Assembly (NCBI GenBank): GCA_045587545.1
Contig: JAZNCN010000029.1
Span: 1-36,883 of the forward strand
Direction: 5' to 3'
Source of the DNA: Caccoplasma_A sp045587545
GTDB lineage: Bacteria > Bacteroidota > Bacteroidia > Bacteroidales > G3-4614
Length of the DNA stretch: 36,883 nucleotides
In this document: one piece after another, positions 6,920-17,600 of the stretch
Layout of the letters: each line of letters starts with the position of its first letter
Numbering within the stretch: the stretch's first letter is position 1
The notes under the pieces: generated by a model
The model's database searches: none
What the model saw: only the letters and a program-made list of their open reading frames with translations
What the model was told of the DNA's origin: nothing
Made by a program: the position numbers and the translations under genes

Positions 6920-8821
6920 TTAATCTCTTTCAAGATATGTGTATCCATACAATCCTGAACGATAGTTTGATAAGAACTCTCGTCCCTCTTCGGGGGTTAT
7001 TATGCCTGCTTTCATTGATGATGTTACCCATGTTTCCAAAGTTCTTACCATCTTTTTGGGATTGTATTGAACATAATCCAAAACTTCGGCAACAGTTTCA
7101 CCGTCAATAATTTGGTCAATTTCGTAGTGGTCGTCATAGACGCTTACGTGAACGGCATTAGTGTCGCCAAATAGGTTATGTAGGTCGCCTAAAATCTCTT
7201 GATATGCTCCAACAAGGAACACTCCTATATAGTACGACTCTTTTTTGTTCTTTATTGAGTGAACAGGTAAACTATTGCTCAAACTTTGGTACGATATAAA
7301 GTTTGTTATCTTACCGTCAGAGTCGCAAGTAATATCTTGCAATGTTGCATTGCAATCGGGTTTTTCGTCCAAACGAGCAATGGGCATAATAGGGAATACC
7401 TGGTCTATCGCCCAAAGGTCGGGTAACGATTGGAATAATGAGAAGTTACAGAAATATTTGTCGGGCAACATCTTTGAAATCTTTTTCAACTCCTCCGGTA
7501 TGTGTTTAAGTGAAGAAGATTCAGCATAAACATCTCTTGCCACACTCCAGAACAGGCGCTCAACCATTGCTCGGTTGGGAAGGTCCATAAGTCCCATACT
7601 GAATAGGTCAAGAGCCTCTTCTCTGATTTGAAGAGCATCGTGCCATGTCTCAATAAGTTGAGAAGATGATACTTTGTCGCGCAGATGATACAACTCTTTA
7701 ACCAATTCATGGGCGTTATCAGGCATCTCATCATCACGCTCCCATTTGGGTAAGCATGCTGTCTCCAATACTTCAAATACCAATACAGAGTGGTGAGCTG
7801 TGAGTGAACGTCCCGATTCGGTAATTATATTGGGGTGAGGTATGTTGTTTTTGTTTGATGCATCAACCAATGCCCATATTGAGTCATTCACATACTCCTG
7901 AATAGAGTAGTTCATACTGCTTTCGCTTGCAGATGAACGTGTCCCGTCATAATCAACACCCAATCCTCCGCCAATGTCCACGAAATCAACATCAAAGCCA
8001 AGTTTTCTCATTTGTACATAAAATTGTGCAGCCTCTTTAAGTGCATTTTTGATGCGGCGTATTTTTGTTACTTGGCTGCCAATATGGAAGTGAATTAGGC
8101 GTACACAATCGCGAAGTTGTTTTTTGTCAATAAAGTCAAGAGCATCAAGTAATTCGCTTGAATTTAATCCGAATTTACTTACATCGCCTCCTGACTCTTC
8201 CCATTTACCGCTACCGCTACTTGCAAGTTTAATGCGGATACCTATATTAGGTCGTATGTTCAAACGTTTGGCAATGTCAGCGATGAGAACAAGTTCATTC
8301 ATCTTCTCAACAACAAGGAAAATTCTGCGTCCCATCTTTTGGGCAAGAAGGGCTAACTCAATATAATTCTCATCTTTATATCCGTTACATATAATCAAGG
8401 AGTCTTTCCCTGCATTTGTTGCCAAAACAGCATGAAGTTCAGGTTTAGAACCAGCTTCCAAACCAATATTGAATTTTTTACCATGGCTTACTATCTCTTC
8501 AACTACTTGTCGCATTTGGTTTACCTTTATGGGGTAAATTACAAAATTCTGAGCAGTATAACCATACTCGGTGGCTGCTCTTTTAAAGCAGTTTGATATT
8601 TTTTCAATACGATTATCAAGAATATCAGGGAAGCGAACCAACACAGGAGCTGTAACATCTCGCACCTGAAGTTCGTCCATTAATTCTTTTAAATCAACAC
8701 TTGCTCCTCCCTCTTTGGGAGTTACAGCAACATGTCCTTTTTCATTAATAGTGAAATATTTAAGGCCCCAGCCGTTGATATTATACAACTCCATAGAGTC
8801 TTCAATACGCCATCTTCTCAT
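6920..8821 (-). CDS. speA: Biosynthetic arginine decarboxylase
   Basis: The 633-residue protein matches the usual length of the PLP-dependent SpeA family, which decarboxylates arginine to agmatine for polyamine synthesis. The start MRRWRIEDSMELYNINGWG is the typical Bacteroidales N-terminus. YPIKVNQ puts the PLP lysine at residue 99; HFHIGSQ and GGGLGVDYDG are the barrel-domain phosphate and substrate motifs, and ITESGRSLTAHHSVLV follows. The C-terminal helical and beta parts are complete. It is followed by truA after 16 bases. Confidence 0.95.
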   Translation of the reverse strand: MRRWRIEDSMELYNINGWGLKYFTINEKGHVAVTPKEGGASVDLKELMDELQVRDVTAPVLVRFPDILDNRIEKISNCFKRAATEYGYTAQNFVIYPIKVNQMRQVVEEIVSHGKKFNIGLEAGSKPELHAVLATNAGKDSLIICNGYKDENYIELALLAQKMGRRIFLVVEKMNELVLIADIAKRLNIRPNIGIRIKLASSGSGKWEESGGDVSKFGLNSSELLDALDFIDKKQLRDCVRLIHFHIGSQVTKIRRIKNALKEAAQFYVQMRKLGFDVDFVDIGGGLGVDYDGTRSSASESSMNYSIQEYVNDSIWALVDASNKNNIPHPNIITESGRSLTAHHSVLVFEVLETACLPKWERDDEMPDNAHELVKELYHLRDKVSSSQLIETWHDALQIREEALDLFSMGLMDLPNRAMVERLFWSVARDVYAESSSLKHIPEELKKISKMLPDKYFCNFSLFQSLPDLWAIDQVFPIMPIARLDEKPDCNATLQDITCDSDGKITNFISYQSLSNSLPVHSIKNKKESYYIGVFLVGAYQEILGDLHNLFGDTNAVHVSVYDDHYEIDQIIDGETVAEVLDYVQYNPKKMVRTLETWVTSSMKAGIITPEEGREFLSNYRSGLYGYTYLERD

Positions 8822-8908
8822 CTATATTTAAATTTATTTATGGTTGATTATTTTACACTTATTAGTTTTGTCCTCAAATCTAATAACTGACAATCGATAG
8901 CTGAGCTA

Positions 8909-11533
8909 CTATCCAACAACTGCATTAATAATAGTCTCTACCGCTTGGCTAATGCCCTCTTTGTTTTTACCACCTGCTTGTGCAAAGTGTGGTTGTCCTC
9001 CACCGCCTCCTTGGATAAGTTTTGCTCCTTCTCTTACAAGAGTTGAAGCATTAAAACCTTTCTTAACCATATCTTCGCTTAACATAACAGTTAATAGAGG
9101 TTTGTCTTCGCCAGATATTGTGCCTGCTACAAATATGAAGTTTTCAGTAAACTCTCCGCGAAGTTGGAAGGCAATATCTTTAATTGTTTCCGGAGCAACG
9201 ACGTTAACTATTGATGCAACTTTAATACCAGAACGCTCATCAATGTTTTTGATTATATCCTCTTTTAGTCGCTTTCCGCGCTCTTTTGCAAACTCTTGAG
9301 CTTGTTGACGTAGTCCGGCATTATCTTCCATCATTTTTTTGATGGTTGTTTTTATGTCGGGAGCATTATTCAACATCTCTCTCAAACCTCCTAATAGGTC
9401 TTCAAGATCGTAAAGAGATTTTTCGCAAACTTCAGCAGTTATAGCCTCAATACGACGGATACCTGCGGCAACAGAACTTTCAGAAATAATTCTTATTTGA
9501 CCAATCATACCTGTGTTTGCAACGTGAGTACCGCCACATAACTCAACAGATGAGCCATATTTGATAACGCGAACGGCATCGCCATATTTCTCGCCAAACA
9601 GAGCCATAGCTCCCATTGCTTTTGCTTCTGCAATAGGCATATTTCTACGCTCATCAAGAGCGATACATTGACGTACTTTTGCATTTGCCAATTTCTCGGC
9701 TTTGCGCAACTCTTCTTGTGTTACCTTTTGGAAGTGAGAGAAGTCAAAACGTAAAGTTTTTGGGTTTACATACGAACCTTTTTGTTCAACGTGGTTACCT
9801 AATACCTCGCGAAGTGCCTCGTGAAGCAAGTGAGTTGCTGTGTGGTTACATGCGGTAGCTAAACGTTTTTCAGTATCAATTTTAGCAACATATCCGCAGG
9901 TGAGGTCTTTGGGAAGTTTATCGGTAATTTGCATTCCCAAGTTATTCTCCGAAACGGTATTGATGATTTTAACAACCTCGCCATTGTCGGCGGTAAGCGT
10001 ACCTGTATCGCCCACTTGACCTCCCATTTCGGCGTAGAAAGGAGTTTTGTCTAATATGATTTGATAAAACTCTTTGTCTTTTTGTTTTATTTTACGATAG
10101 CGTAAAATTTCAACATCACACTCAGTATAATCGTAGCCTACAAACTCTTGATCTCCCTCTTTGACAATAACCCAGTCGCCTGTCTCAGTTGCAGCCGCAT
10201 TACGGGCGCGCTCTTTTTGAGCTTGCATATTTTTGTTGAACTCCTCAATATCAACTCCTAAATTATTCTCTTTAAGAATAAGTTCTGTCAGGTCTAAGGG
10301 GAATCCGTATGTGTCGTAAAGAGTAAATGCCTCTTTACCTCCAATTTTATCTTTACCAGCCTCTTTAGCATCTGCCATAACCTTATCTAAAAGTTTAATA
10401 CCTGTTGCAAGAGTACGAAGGAATGCCTCCTCTTCCTCTTTAACCACCTTCATGATAAGCTCTTTTTGAACAATCAATTCGGGATAAGCCTCTCCCATAA
10501 GGTCGGCAAGCGTAGGTATTAGAGAGTATATAAATGCCGATTGGCGACCTAAGAAAGTATATCCGTAACGTACTGCACGGCGCAAGATACGACGTATTAC
10601 ATAACCTGCTTTTGCGTTAGATGGAAGTTGTCCGTCGGTAATTGCAAACGATATTGTACGAACATGGTCAGCAATAACACGCATAGCAATATCCGCTTGA
10701 GCATCTTCGCCATATTTTTTACCGCAAAGTTGTCCTATTGCAAGAATTATGGGTTGGAAAACATCTGTGTCGTAGTTCGAAGTTTTTCCTTGAATGGCCA
10801 TGCATAAGCGTTCAAATCCCATACCTGTGTCAATAACCTTTGCAGGAAGTCCCTCTAATGAGCCATCAGCTTTACGGTTATATTGCATAAATACCAAGTT
10901 CCAAATTTCAATAACTTGAGGGTGGCTTTCGTTCACAAGTTCTCGACCATCTTTTTCGGCACGTTCAGCATCGGAACGAAGGTCAATATGTATTTCAGAA
11001 CATGGTCCGCAAGGTCCTGTATCACCCATCTCCCAAAAGTTATCTTTACGGTTACCGTTTATGATGTGTGAAGTAGGAAGATGTTTCTCCCAATATCCTG
11101 CTGCCTCCTCATCTCGCTCCAATCCTTCGGGTGCGTATCCTTCAAAAACGGTAGCGTATAAACGATTTTTGTCGAGTTTGAGAATCTCGGTAAGGTACTC
11201 CCATGCCCAATCAATAGCCTCTTTTTTGAAGTAGTCCCCAAACGACCAGTTACCCAACATCTCAAACATGGTGTGGTGGTATGTATCCAATCCAACCTCT
11301 TCAAGGTCGTTGTGTTTACCGCTAACTCGTAAACATTTTTGGGAGTCAGCAACACGAGGATACTTGATAGGTGCATTTCCCAATATGATATCTTTAAATT
11401 GGTTCATTCCGGCATTGGTAAACATAAGTGTTGGGTCTCCTTTGATTACCATGGGTGCCGAAGGAACTATTTCATGTCCTTTTGACTTAAAAAACTCTTT
11501 GAACGATTCTCTGATCTCTTTTGATGTAAGCAT
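8909..11533 (-). CDS. alaS: Alanyl-tRNA synthetase
   Basis: The 874-residue protein charges tRNA-Ala. Class II catalytic domain: MFTNAGMNQFKD, FEMLGNWSFGDYFKKEA and GMGFERL. The editing domain zinc-type ligands are seen in CNHTATHLLHEAL (HxxxH) and in VELCGGTHVANTG (CxxxH). The C-terminal DHHA1-type Gly-rich segment GGGGGQPHFAQAGG is complete, ending INAVVG. Translation starts MLTSKEIRESFKEFFKSKGH, the standard N-terminus. A TATTTTTG -7 element for this gene lies at 11624-11617 and overlaps the -33 region of the divergent merR-type gene. Confidence 0.97.
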   Translation of the reverse strand: MLTSKEIRESFKEFFKSKGHEIVPSAPMVIKGDPTLMFTNAGMNQFKDIILGNAPIKYPRVADSQKCLRVSGKHNDLEEVGLDTYHHTMFEMLGNWSFGDYFKKEAIDWAWEYLTEILKLDKNRLYATVFEGYAPEGLERDEEAAGYWEKHLPTSHIINGNRKDNFWEMGDTGPCGPCSEIHIDLRSDAERAEKDGRELVNESHPQVIEIWNLVFMQYNRKADGSLEGLPAKVIDTGMGFERLCMAIQGKTSNYDTDVFQPIILAIGQLCGKKYGEDAQADIAMRVIADHVRTISFAITDGQLPSNAKAGYVIRRILRRAVRYGYTFLGRQSAFIYSLIPTLADLMGEAYPELIVQKELIMKVVKEEEEAFLRTLATGIKLLDKVMADAKEAGKDKIGGKEAFTLYDTYGFPLDLTELILKENNLGVDIEEFNKNMQAQKERARNAAATETGDWVIVKEGDQEFVGYDYTECDVEILRYRKIKQKDKEFYQIILDKTPFYAEMGGQVGDTGTLTADNGEVVKIINTVSENNLGMQITDKLPKDLTCGYVAKIDTEKRLATACNHTATHLLHEALREVLGNHVEQKGSYVNPKTLRFDFSHFQKVTQEELRKAEKLANAKVRQCIALDERRNMPIAEAKAMGAMALFGEKYGDAVRVIKYGSSVELCGGTHVANTGMIGQIRIISESSVAAGIRRIEAITAEVCEKSLYDLEDLLGGLREMLNNAPDIKTTIKKMMEDNAGLRQQAQEFAKERGKRLKEDIIKNIDERSGIKVASIVNVVAPETIKDIAFQLRGEFTENFIFVAGTISGEDKPLLTVMLSEDMVKKGFNASTLVREGAKLIQGGGGGQPHFAQAGGKNKEGISQAVETIINAVVG

Positions 11534-11612
11534 ATCTTTTGTTTTAAATTTTATTCAAAAAAACAATTTTTCATAGCGAGTTATATGTTCCATATAAAAA
11601 GCTACTAAACAG

Positions 11613-11643
11613 TTTGCAAAAATAATTCAAAATATTAATTTTG
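11613..11643 (+). promoter_or_regulatory. Bacteroidetes-type promoter for the MerR-family gene
   Basis: TTTG at 11613-11616 and TAATTTTG at 11636-11643 are separated by 19 bases, which is the canonical TTTG-N19-TAnnTTTG layout. The predicted start of transcription lies about 65 bases before the ATG at 11717. The divergent alaS -7 element (11617-11624 on the other strand) falls inside the spacer, so the two polymerases would compete. Confidence 0.6.
11617..11624 (-). promoter_or_regulatory. Probable -7 element of the alaS promoter
   Basis: Reading on the minus strand the bases are TATTTTTG, a match to TAnnTTTG, 84 bases upstream of the alaS ATG. No good -33 TTG is seen at the expected distance. 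Confidence 0.4.
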
Positions 11644-11716
11644 CGGTAATTATAAACCAATAAGTTGACTATTATTTGAAAAAATAGTTGTTTTTTATCC
11701 CAAAATAGCCTTAGAT

Positions 11717-12256
11717 ATGAAAAATGAGCCTTCTGAATATGCAAAAAAGCAGTTTTACTCAATAGGAGAAGTGGCAGAAATTGTTGGTACAAATGAATCA
11801 ACATTGCGTTTTTGGGAACGCGAATTTAAGGAGATAAAACCGCGTAGAGCCTCACGAGGTGTTCGCCTTTATAGTAATGGAGATCTTGCGACTGTAAAGC
11901 TTATTCACTATCTTGTAAAAGAGAAGGGGCTTACTCTTGATGGAGCAAAAAAACGCTTAAAAGAGAATGTCTCAAAAGAGAGTAATACAATGCAAGTTAT
12001 AAATAAGCTTAAAGATGTCAGATCGGAGCTTATGTCAATACGTAACTATATTGAAATTCTTGAAATGGAGGAGAAGGATAGGCTCTCTCAAAAATCTCCA
12101 AAAGAGGCTGTTAAAGCCGATGAGATGCAACTTGTAATAAATGAAGACTCTCAAATTGAGGAATTAGAAACAAAAGAAGAAGTTCCTCCTACTACAGTAA
12201 GACTCTCAGAAGAGAATAGTACTAAAGAAGAGCCTCCTTTCTTGTCATTGTTTTAA
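11717..12256 (+). CDS. MerR-family transcriptional regulator
   Basis: The 179-residue protein begins with an N-terminal winged helix-turn-helix of the MerR type: FYSIGEVAEIVGTNESTLRFWEREFKEIKPRRASRGVRLYS (about 12-53), then the second helical pair KLIHYLVKEKGLTLDGAKKRLKEN. A short helix (about 95-120) probably dimerises. The tail is acidic and low in complexity (EEKD, EELETKEEV) with no cysteine-based metal site or drug-binding domain. This form is common and conserved in Bacteroidetes next to housekeeping genes, and its target is unknown. It is followed after 13 bases by a thioesterase gene. Confidence 0.9.
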   Translation: MKNEPSEYAKKQFYSIGEVAEIVGTNESTLRFWEREFKEIKPRRASRGVRLYSNGDLATVKLIHYLVKEKGLTLDGAKKRLKENVSKESNTMQVINKLKDVRSELMSIRNYIEILEMEEKDRLSQKSPKEAVKADEMQLVINEDSQIEELETKEEVPPTTVRLSEENSTKEEPPFLSLF

Positions 12257-12269
12257 ATTTAAATCAGAG

Positions 12270-12635
12270 ATGTTGGATAAGGTAGAATATTGTTCAAAAA
12301 AAGTTGTAGAAGAGTTTGATACGGCACAAAGTGTTGGTAGTGGCACATTGCCTGTATTTGCAACTCCTATGATGGTTGCATTAATGGAAAATGCTGCTAT
12401 GAATGCGATAGAAAAATTTTTGAAAGAAGGAGAAACCTCAGTTGGAAGCGAATTGAATATTAAGCACCTTTATCCATCGCATGTTGGAGCAACTATAAAG
12501 GCAACAGCCACTCTGTTGCAACAAGAGGGTCGGAAGCTGATATTCTCTGTGTCAGCATTTGAAAATGATAGGTTAATAGGTGAAGGTACACATATCCGCT
12601 ATATAGTCAATATTGAGAAGTTTATGGCTCGTTAA
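12270..12635 (+). CDS. Hotdog-fold thioesterase (FlK-like)
   Basis: The 121-residue single-domain protein fits the fluoroacetyl-CoA thioesterase-like hotdog family. The pattern ATPMMVALMENAAM carries the catalytic-helix Glu, with upstream GSGTLPVFATP and downstream SVGSELNIKHLYPSHVG, which holds the usual His. The C-terminal strand ends RLIGEGTHIRYIVN. It probably hydrolyses a small acyl-CoA; the substrate cannot be told. It sits 13 bases after the MerR-type gene and most likely shares its promoter. Confidence 0.85.
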   Translation: MLDKVEYCSKKVVEEFDTAQSVGSGTLPVFATPMMVALMENAAMNAIEKFLKEGETSVGSELNIKHLYPSHVGATIKATATLLQQEGRKLIFSVSAFENDRLIGEGTHIRYIVNIEKFMAR

Positions 12636-12672
12636 AAGAATAATCTATTTGATAAATTATACAAACAACAAA

Positions 12673-12696
12673 TAAGCGAGGCAATTGCCTCGCTTA
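12673..12696. terminator. Bidirectional palindromic terminator between thioesterase and purB
   Basis: A perfect 24-base palindrome with arms TAAGCGAGGCAA and TTGCCTCGCTTA lies between the converging genes, followed by an A/T-rich run (AAATTTTATA). It can fold identically on either strand and would serve both genes. Confidence 0.8.
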
Positions 12697-12720
12697 AATT
12701 TTATATAATCTTTTTAATTC

Positions 12721-12737
12721 TAACAACTAAAAACTAA
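12721..12737. repeat. TAACAACTAAAAACTAA repeat at the purB 3' end
   Basis: Short TAACAACTAA/AAACTAA units abut the purB stop codon (TAA at 12740-12738). They match the strings found at other gene ends in this window. Confidence 0.35.
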
Positions 12738-14084
12738 TTACATTCCTGTATAGTTCATAGGAGTAATTTTTCTCAACTCTGCTTTAATCTCTTCGCCAAC
12801 GTTAAGAGTCTCAATAAATTCGCTGATGGAGTTTGCATCAACAACAGAGTTTTTGCGAGTGAGAGCTTTTAAAGCCTCGTAAGGTTTTGGATAACCCTCG
12901 CGACGAAGAATTGTTTGAATAGCCTCGGCGCAAACATTCCACATATTGTTGAGGTCTGCAGCAATGGCTTCTTCGTTAAGAAGAAGTTTGCTTAAACCTT
13001 TCATTGTTGAGGCAATAGCAATCATCATATGTCCCATGGGGACACCAATATTACGAAGAACAGTTGAGTCTGTCAAGTCGCGTTGAAGACGCGAGATAGG
13101 TAATTTTGCAGCAAGGTGGTCAAGTATAGCGTTTGCAATACCCAAGTTTCCTTCAGAGTTCTCAAAATCAATAGGATTAACCTTGTGAGGCATAGCAGAT
13201 GAGCCTACTTCTCCTGCTTTAATTTTTTGTTTAAAGTACTCCATTGAGATATATTGCCAGAAGTCTTTATCTAAGTCCATTAGAATGGTATTTATGCGAC
13301 GCATACCATCAAAAAGAGCGGCAAGGTTATCGTAGTTTGATATTTGGGTTGTCCACTCCTCTCGCTCAATACCTAAATTTTGAGATAGGAAGTTGTTTGC
13401 AAACTCTCTCCAATTATATTCGGGGTAAGCAACATGATGAGCATTAAAGTTTCCTGTTGCTCCACCAAATTTACCGCTTATAGGAGTCTTTTTAAGAATA
13501 TCCAACTGTTTCTCCATGCGGTAAACAAAGACCATCATCTCTTTGCCTAAGCGTGTAGGCGATGCAGGTTGCCCGTGAGTTTTTGCAAGCATTGGAATAT
13601 TTTTCCACTCTTCAGCAAAAGCACGACACTTTTCAATCAGCTCCTCTATTGCAGGGTAGTAAACATTTTCAAGGGCCTCTTTTATTGAAACGGGAATAGA
13701 GGTGTTATTTATATCTTGAGAAGTTAAACCGAAGTGAATAAACTCTTTGTAAGCCTCCAAGCCTCCAATGGCGTCAAATTTTTCTTTAATAAAATACTCA
13801 ACCGCTTTTACATCGTGGTTTGTAACGCTCTCAATCTCTTTTACATGTTTAGCATCTTCTTCAGTGAAACATTTGTAAATACTGCGCAATGCCGGGTATA
13901 TATCTGAAGTTACACCCTCCATTTGAGGAAGTTTGATCTCTGCCAAAGCAATAAAATACTCAATCTCTACATATACGCGGTAACGAATAAGGGCATACTC
14001 CGAAAAGTAGTCTGCCAACATTGAAGTTTTAGAGTTGTAGCGTCCGTCAATAGGCGAAACGGCTGTAAGCGGTGAAAATTCCAT
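12738..14084 (-). CDS. purB: Adenylosuccinate lyase
   Basis: The 448-residue enzyme of the fumarase/aspartase superfamily cleaves adenylosuccinate and SAICAR in purine synthesis, releasing fumarate. The signature GSSAMPHKVNPIDFENSEGN is intact, and TSQDINNTSI and KTHGQPASPTRLGKE carry the other active-site regions, including the catalytic His of THGQ. Start MEFSPLTAVSPIDGRY is standard. The length fits the bacterial PurB subgroup. Confidence 0.96.
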   Translation of the reverse strand: MEFSPLTAVSPIDGRYNSKTSMLADYFSEYALIRYRVYVEIEYFIALAEIKLPQMEGVTSDIYPALRSIYKCFTEEDAKHVKEIESVTNHDVKAVEYFIKEKFDAIGGLEAYKEFIHFGLTSQDINNTSIPVSIKEALENVYYPAIEELIEKCRAFAEEWKNIPMLAKTHGQPASPTRLGKEMMVFVYRMEKQLDILKKTPISGKFGGATGNFNAHHVAYPEYNWREFANNFLSQNLGIEREEWTTQISNYDNLAALFDGMRRINTILMDLDKDFWQYISMEYFKQKIKAGEVGSSAMPHKVNPIDFENSEGNLGIANAILDHLAAKLPISRLQRDLTDSTVLRNIGVPMGHMMIAIASTMKGLSKLLLNEEAIAADLNNMWNVCAEAIQTILRREGYPKPYEALKALTRKNSVVDANSISEFIETLNVGEEIKAELRKITPMNYTGM

Positions 14085-14118
14085 ATCTGTAAAATTATAT
14101 AGTTTCTAAATAATAGTG

Positions 14119-14126
14119 CGAAGATA
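14119..14126 (-). promoter_or_regulatory. Possible -7 element of purB
   Basis: Read on the minus strand the bases are TATCTTCG, one base off TAnnTTTG, about 35 bases upstream of the purB ATG. No matching -33 element was found. Confidence 0.3.
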
Positions 14127-14249
14127 ATACTTTTTTTGCGTACTTACCCTTTTATGGACGATATATTTAGAAGTAATTGAAAAGTAGTAGGAGAATTAAA
14201 GGGCTGAAATAAAAAAACACTTGCCGAAAGACAAGTGCTTTATCGTTTG

Positions 14250-14324
14250 TGGGCGTTGACGGATTCGAACCGCCGACCCTCTGCTTGTAAGGCAGATGCT
14301 CTAAACCAGCTGAGCTAAACGCCC
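14250..14324 (-). tRNA. tRNA-Val (anticodon UAC)
   Basis: A 75-base cloverleaf on the minus strand has acceptor arm GGGCGTT/AACGCCC, D arm GCTC/GAGC, and anticodon stem TCTGC/GCAGA with loop CTTACAA giving anticodon TAC. T arm GGCGG/CCGTC has loop TTCGAAT, with discriminator A. The 3' CCA is not encoded. It lies 165 bases upstream of purB on the same strand. Confidence 0.95.
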
Positions 14325-14663
14325 TTTTTGAGAGGTTTGCTTCTCAATTGCGATGCAAAGGTAATATCATTTTTTTATATCTGCAAAATATTTTGCTAAT
14401 TTTTTTTGAAAAATATTTTGTGTTATATATTTGTGGTTTTGTTACTTCCTTATTTTCAGCATTATATAAATAATTAAAATTTTGTTGTTTTTCCTTTGGC
14501 AGGCACGACTGCTTGTTAGAAATTTGTTGTGTGTTAAAAATGAGGGAAGTAATTGCTTTTTTTATATAATGTAATATAAAATCATTTAAAATATCTATAT
14601 TTGCATTTATTATGCGGTGTTGCGTATAAATGTGTCGGAAATAATAAGATAAATATATTAATT
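14325..14663 (+). promoter_or_regulatory. Upstream region of the giant glycosidase with probable -7 element
   Basis: This 339-base stretch holds no gene that I can support. It is very AT-rich with A/T tracts. TATATTTG at 14596-14603 is a perfect TAnnTTTG -7 match, 61 bases before the ATG at 14664. No -33 TTG is at the normal distance. Confidence 0.4.
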
Positions 14664-17600
14664 ATGAAGAAAAGAGCCTTTTTATTTTTGGTCGCTTTGT
14701 TTATATTATTTACAGCAGAAGCTGCAAATTATTATGTTTCTCATGGGGCAAGTGTTAGTGTCTCGCATTCTACGCATTATCCCAAGGCAGTAAACATTGT
14801 TGGTACAGAGAGTCCTGTTCAGTTGCTTGATAATATTGCAACAGCCCCTTACTGTTCTGCATATTTTGATAGAACATCTACTGTTTTTGAAGTAAGAGCT
14901 GGAGAGACAGTTACTCCTAATATTTCTATTAACGGAGATTGGATGCATGGTTATGTCTATGTCGATTGGGATAACAGCGGAGAGTTAGATGTAGATATTA
15001 CAGGTACAGGTCCTTATACAAAAGGAGCCAATAACGAATTGATGTGCTGGTCGCTTTACGGACACAATACCGATGGTGATACAGGGTATAACAGTGATGG
15101 TGTATATCAATCAAGTGGAAATGTTCTTGCTCCCGGTTCATTTACTGTACCGGCAGGCTTAACTGAAGGCTCAACATTCCGTATGCGTTACAAAGTTGAA
15201 TGGAACAGCATTGATCCTGCAGGAACAGCAGGTAATAAATTTTTAACTGACGGAGGTTCGATTATTGATGTTACTCTTAAAATTGTTGCAAGTAGCGGTA
15301 ATGTTGATAATGATGAACTATATCCCATTGATGATTACACAGAGCCTCGTGTCGGAACAACTCCTAACGAAGCTATATGGTCAACAATTGATGACGGATT
15401 AAATGCTACATGGGCATCTCGCGATGTTCATTACAAACTACACGAAGTGCCGGAAGTTATTAAGAAGAGCGAAGCAACAATATATGCTTGGCAAGGCGAA
15501 CGTGCAAATATTCAAGCATTGCTTTATAGCAAAACAGATCAAGGCAATTTGAGCGTTCGCATGACAACTTGGAAAAAGGGAGAAACTACAACTTCAATTA
15601 ACGCAGGAGAGGCTCGCTTTGTAAACTATGTTATCACTGACGATTACAAACAATGTGGAGATCACCCGATAAACCTAACGCCTTGGTTGGTTGCCGATGT
15701 TATTGATCAGGATAAACCTCACGCCGTTCCTGCAATGGAGACTCGCCCCGTTTGGTGTAAAATAGAGGTTCCTCGCAATATTGAAGCGGGAATATATACA
15801 ACAACATTAGAGGTCGTTAATGAGAGCGATCAGGTTGTTGAGACTTTGCTCCTGAATATAAATGTAAATAGTCGTTCAATACCTGAAGTTAAGGACCAAA
15901 AATTCCATTTGGACTTATGGCAACAACCATATGCCGTAAGTCGTTACTATCAGGTTGATCGCTGGAGCGATGCTCATATTGAGGCTCTTCGTCCATATCT
16001 TAAAGCATTGGGAGATGCAGGACAAAGAACTGTTACTGCAATTTTGTTTTACGAACCTTGGGGTGTTCAATCGCACGATAAGTTTGATCCTATGATTCAA
16101 ACAACGCTTAAATCAAATGGTACATGGAGTTACGACTATACTATATTTGATAAGTATGTGAATTTATGTGCAGAGTATGGTATTGATAAACAGATAAATT
16201 GTTTCAGTATGGTCCCATGGGATATGAGTTTCCGTTATTGGGACGAAGCAAGTTCTTCATATCAAACTATTACAACTACTACAGGAACATCTACTTATCA
16301 GAACCTTTGGAATAGTTTTCTATCTTCATTCAAAACACACCTGCAATCAAAAGGCTGGTTTGACAAGACAAACATTGCAATGGACGAGCGAGCAGAGTCT
16401 GATATGTTAAATGCTTACAATATTGCAAGCAATTTAGGATTTAAGATGGCTTTGGCAGGAAACTACCATTCTTCATTGAGCGATAAATTACAAGATTTCT
16501 GCGTGGCATTGGGACAAGATAAAAACTTTACTGCAGTACAACGCGAGTATCGCAAAGCAAACAATATGATAACAACTGTATATACAAGTTGTGCCGATGT
16601 TGAACCAAACATCTATTCAAATTCTCTTCCTGCAGAGGCGACATTCTTACCTATTTATGCTGCTGCTAACGATTTGAGCGGATACCTACATTGGTCGTGG
16701 ATAAATTGGGCAGAGAGTCCTTTGAAAGATACTCGTTTCCGCCTATTTGGAGCAGGAGATACATATTGTTACTATCCGGGCAACCGTTCAAGTGTTCGCT
16801 TTGAGCGTTTGGTTGAGGGTATTCACCAATATGAGAAGATACAAATACTGAAAGAGGAGTATGCAAATGACTCTGAAAAGATGGCGACACTTAATGATTT
16901 GTTAGATCGTTTTGTCAGTCATTCAATATCAGGCGAACAATGTGCTTCATATGTTAACGATTTGGAAAACTTCCTCAACGGTCTTGAGGTAGAAATACCA
17001 GAACCAACAGATGTAACAACAGGTTACTACCATATGGTCAGTCGTGCAACAGCTCGTACCGAATACATCTATAACGACGCATTCTTAAGTGGCAACACTA
17101 AAAAATTTACACTCCAATCAGATAGTAAGGTTACAACCAACAATGGTATTTGGCATGTAACCGTAAGTGGTAGTAAAATTGGAGTTAAAAACGGAGATGG
17201 AAACAATTTGGTAGCGGGAGCAAGTTACTATGGGAATGTGGTTGGTGATTTTAGCGAACTTACAGTTGGTTCAACCTACGATGTTGGCGAATATCGATAC
17301 TACTTCTTCAATGAGGCACTCAACTGTACCAATGGAGATGTAAACTTTAAAGTAAATAACATAGATTATGTAACAACTTGGACAGAAGGACCGGCTACTG
17401 CCGAAGACCAACAATGGCGTTTTGAACCCGTTGATATGGAAGGCAAGAGTGCTTACAATGTGTTTATAAACGGAGCAGCATCAGGTTCATACGTTACATA
17501 TACACACGGCTCTGTAATAGAGAAAGCATTTAATGGAGGATTTTTTATAGCTCCAACAAATGTATCGGAAACCGCATTTGCCGTTGTTGTTCCTGATGAG

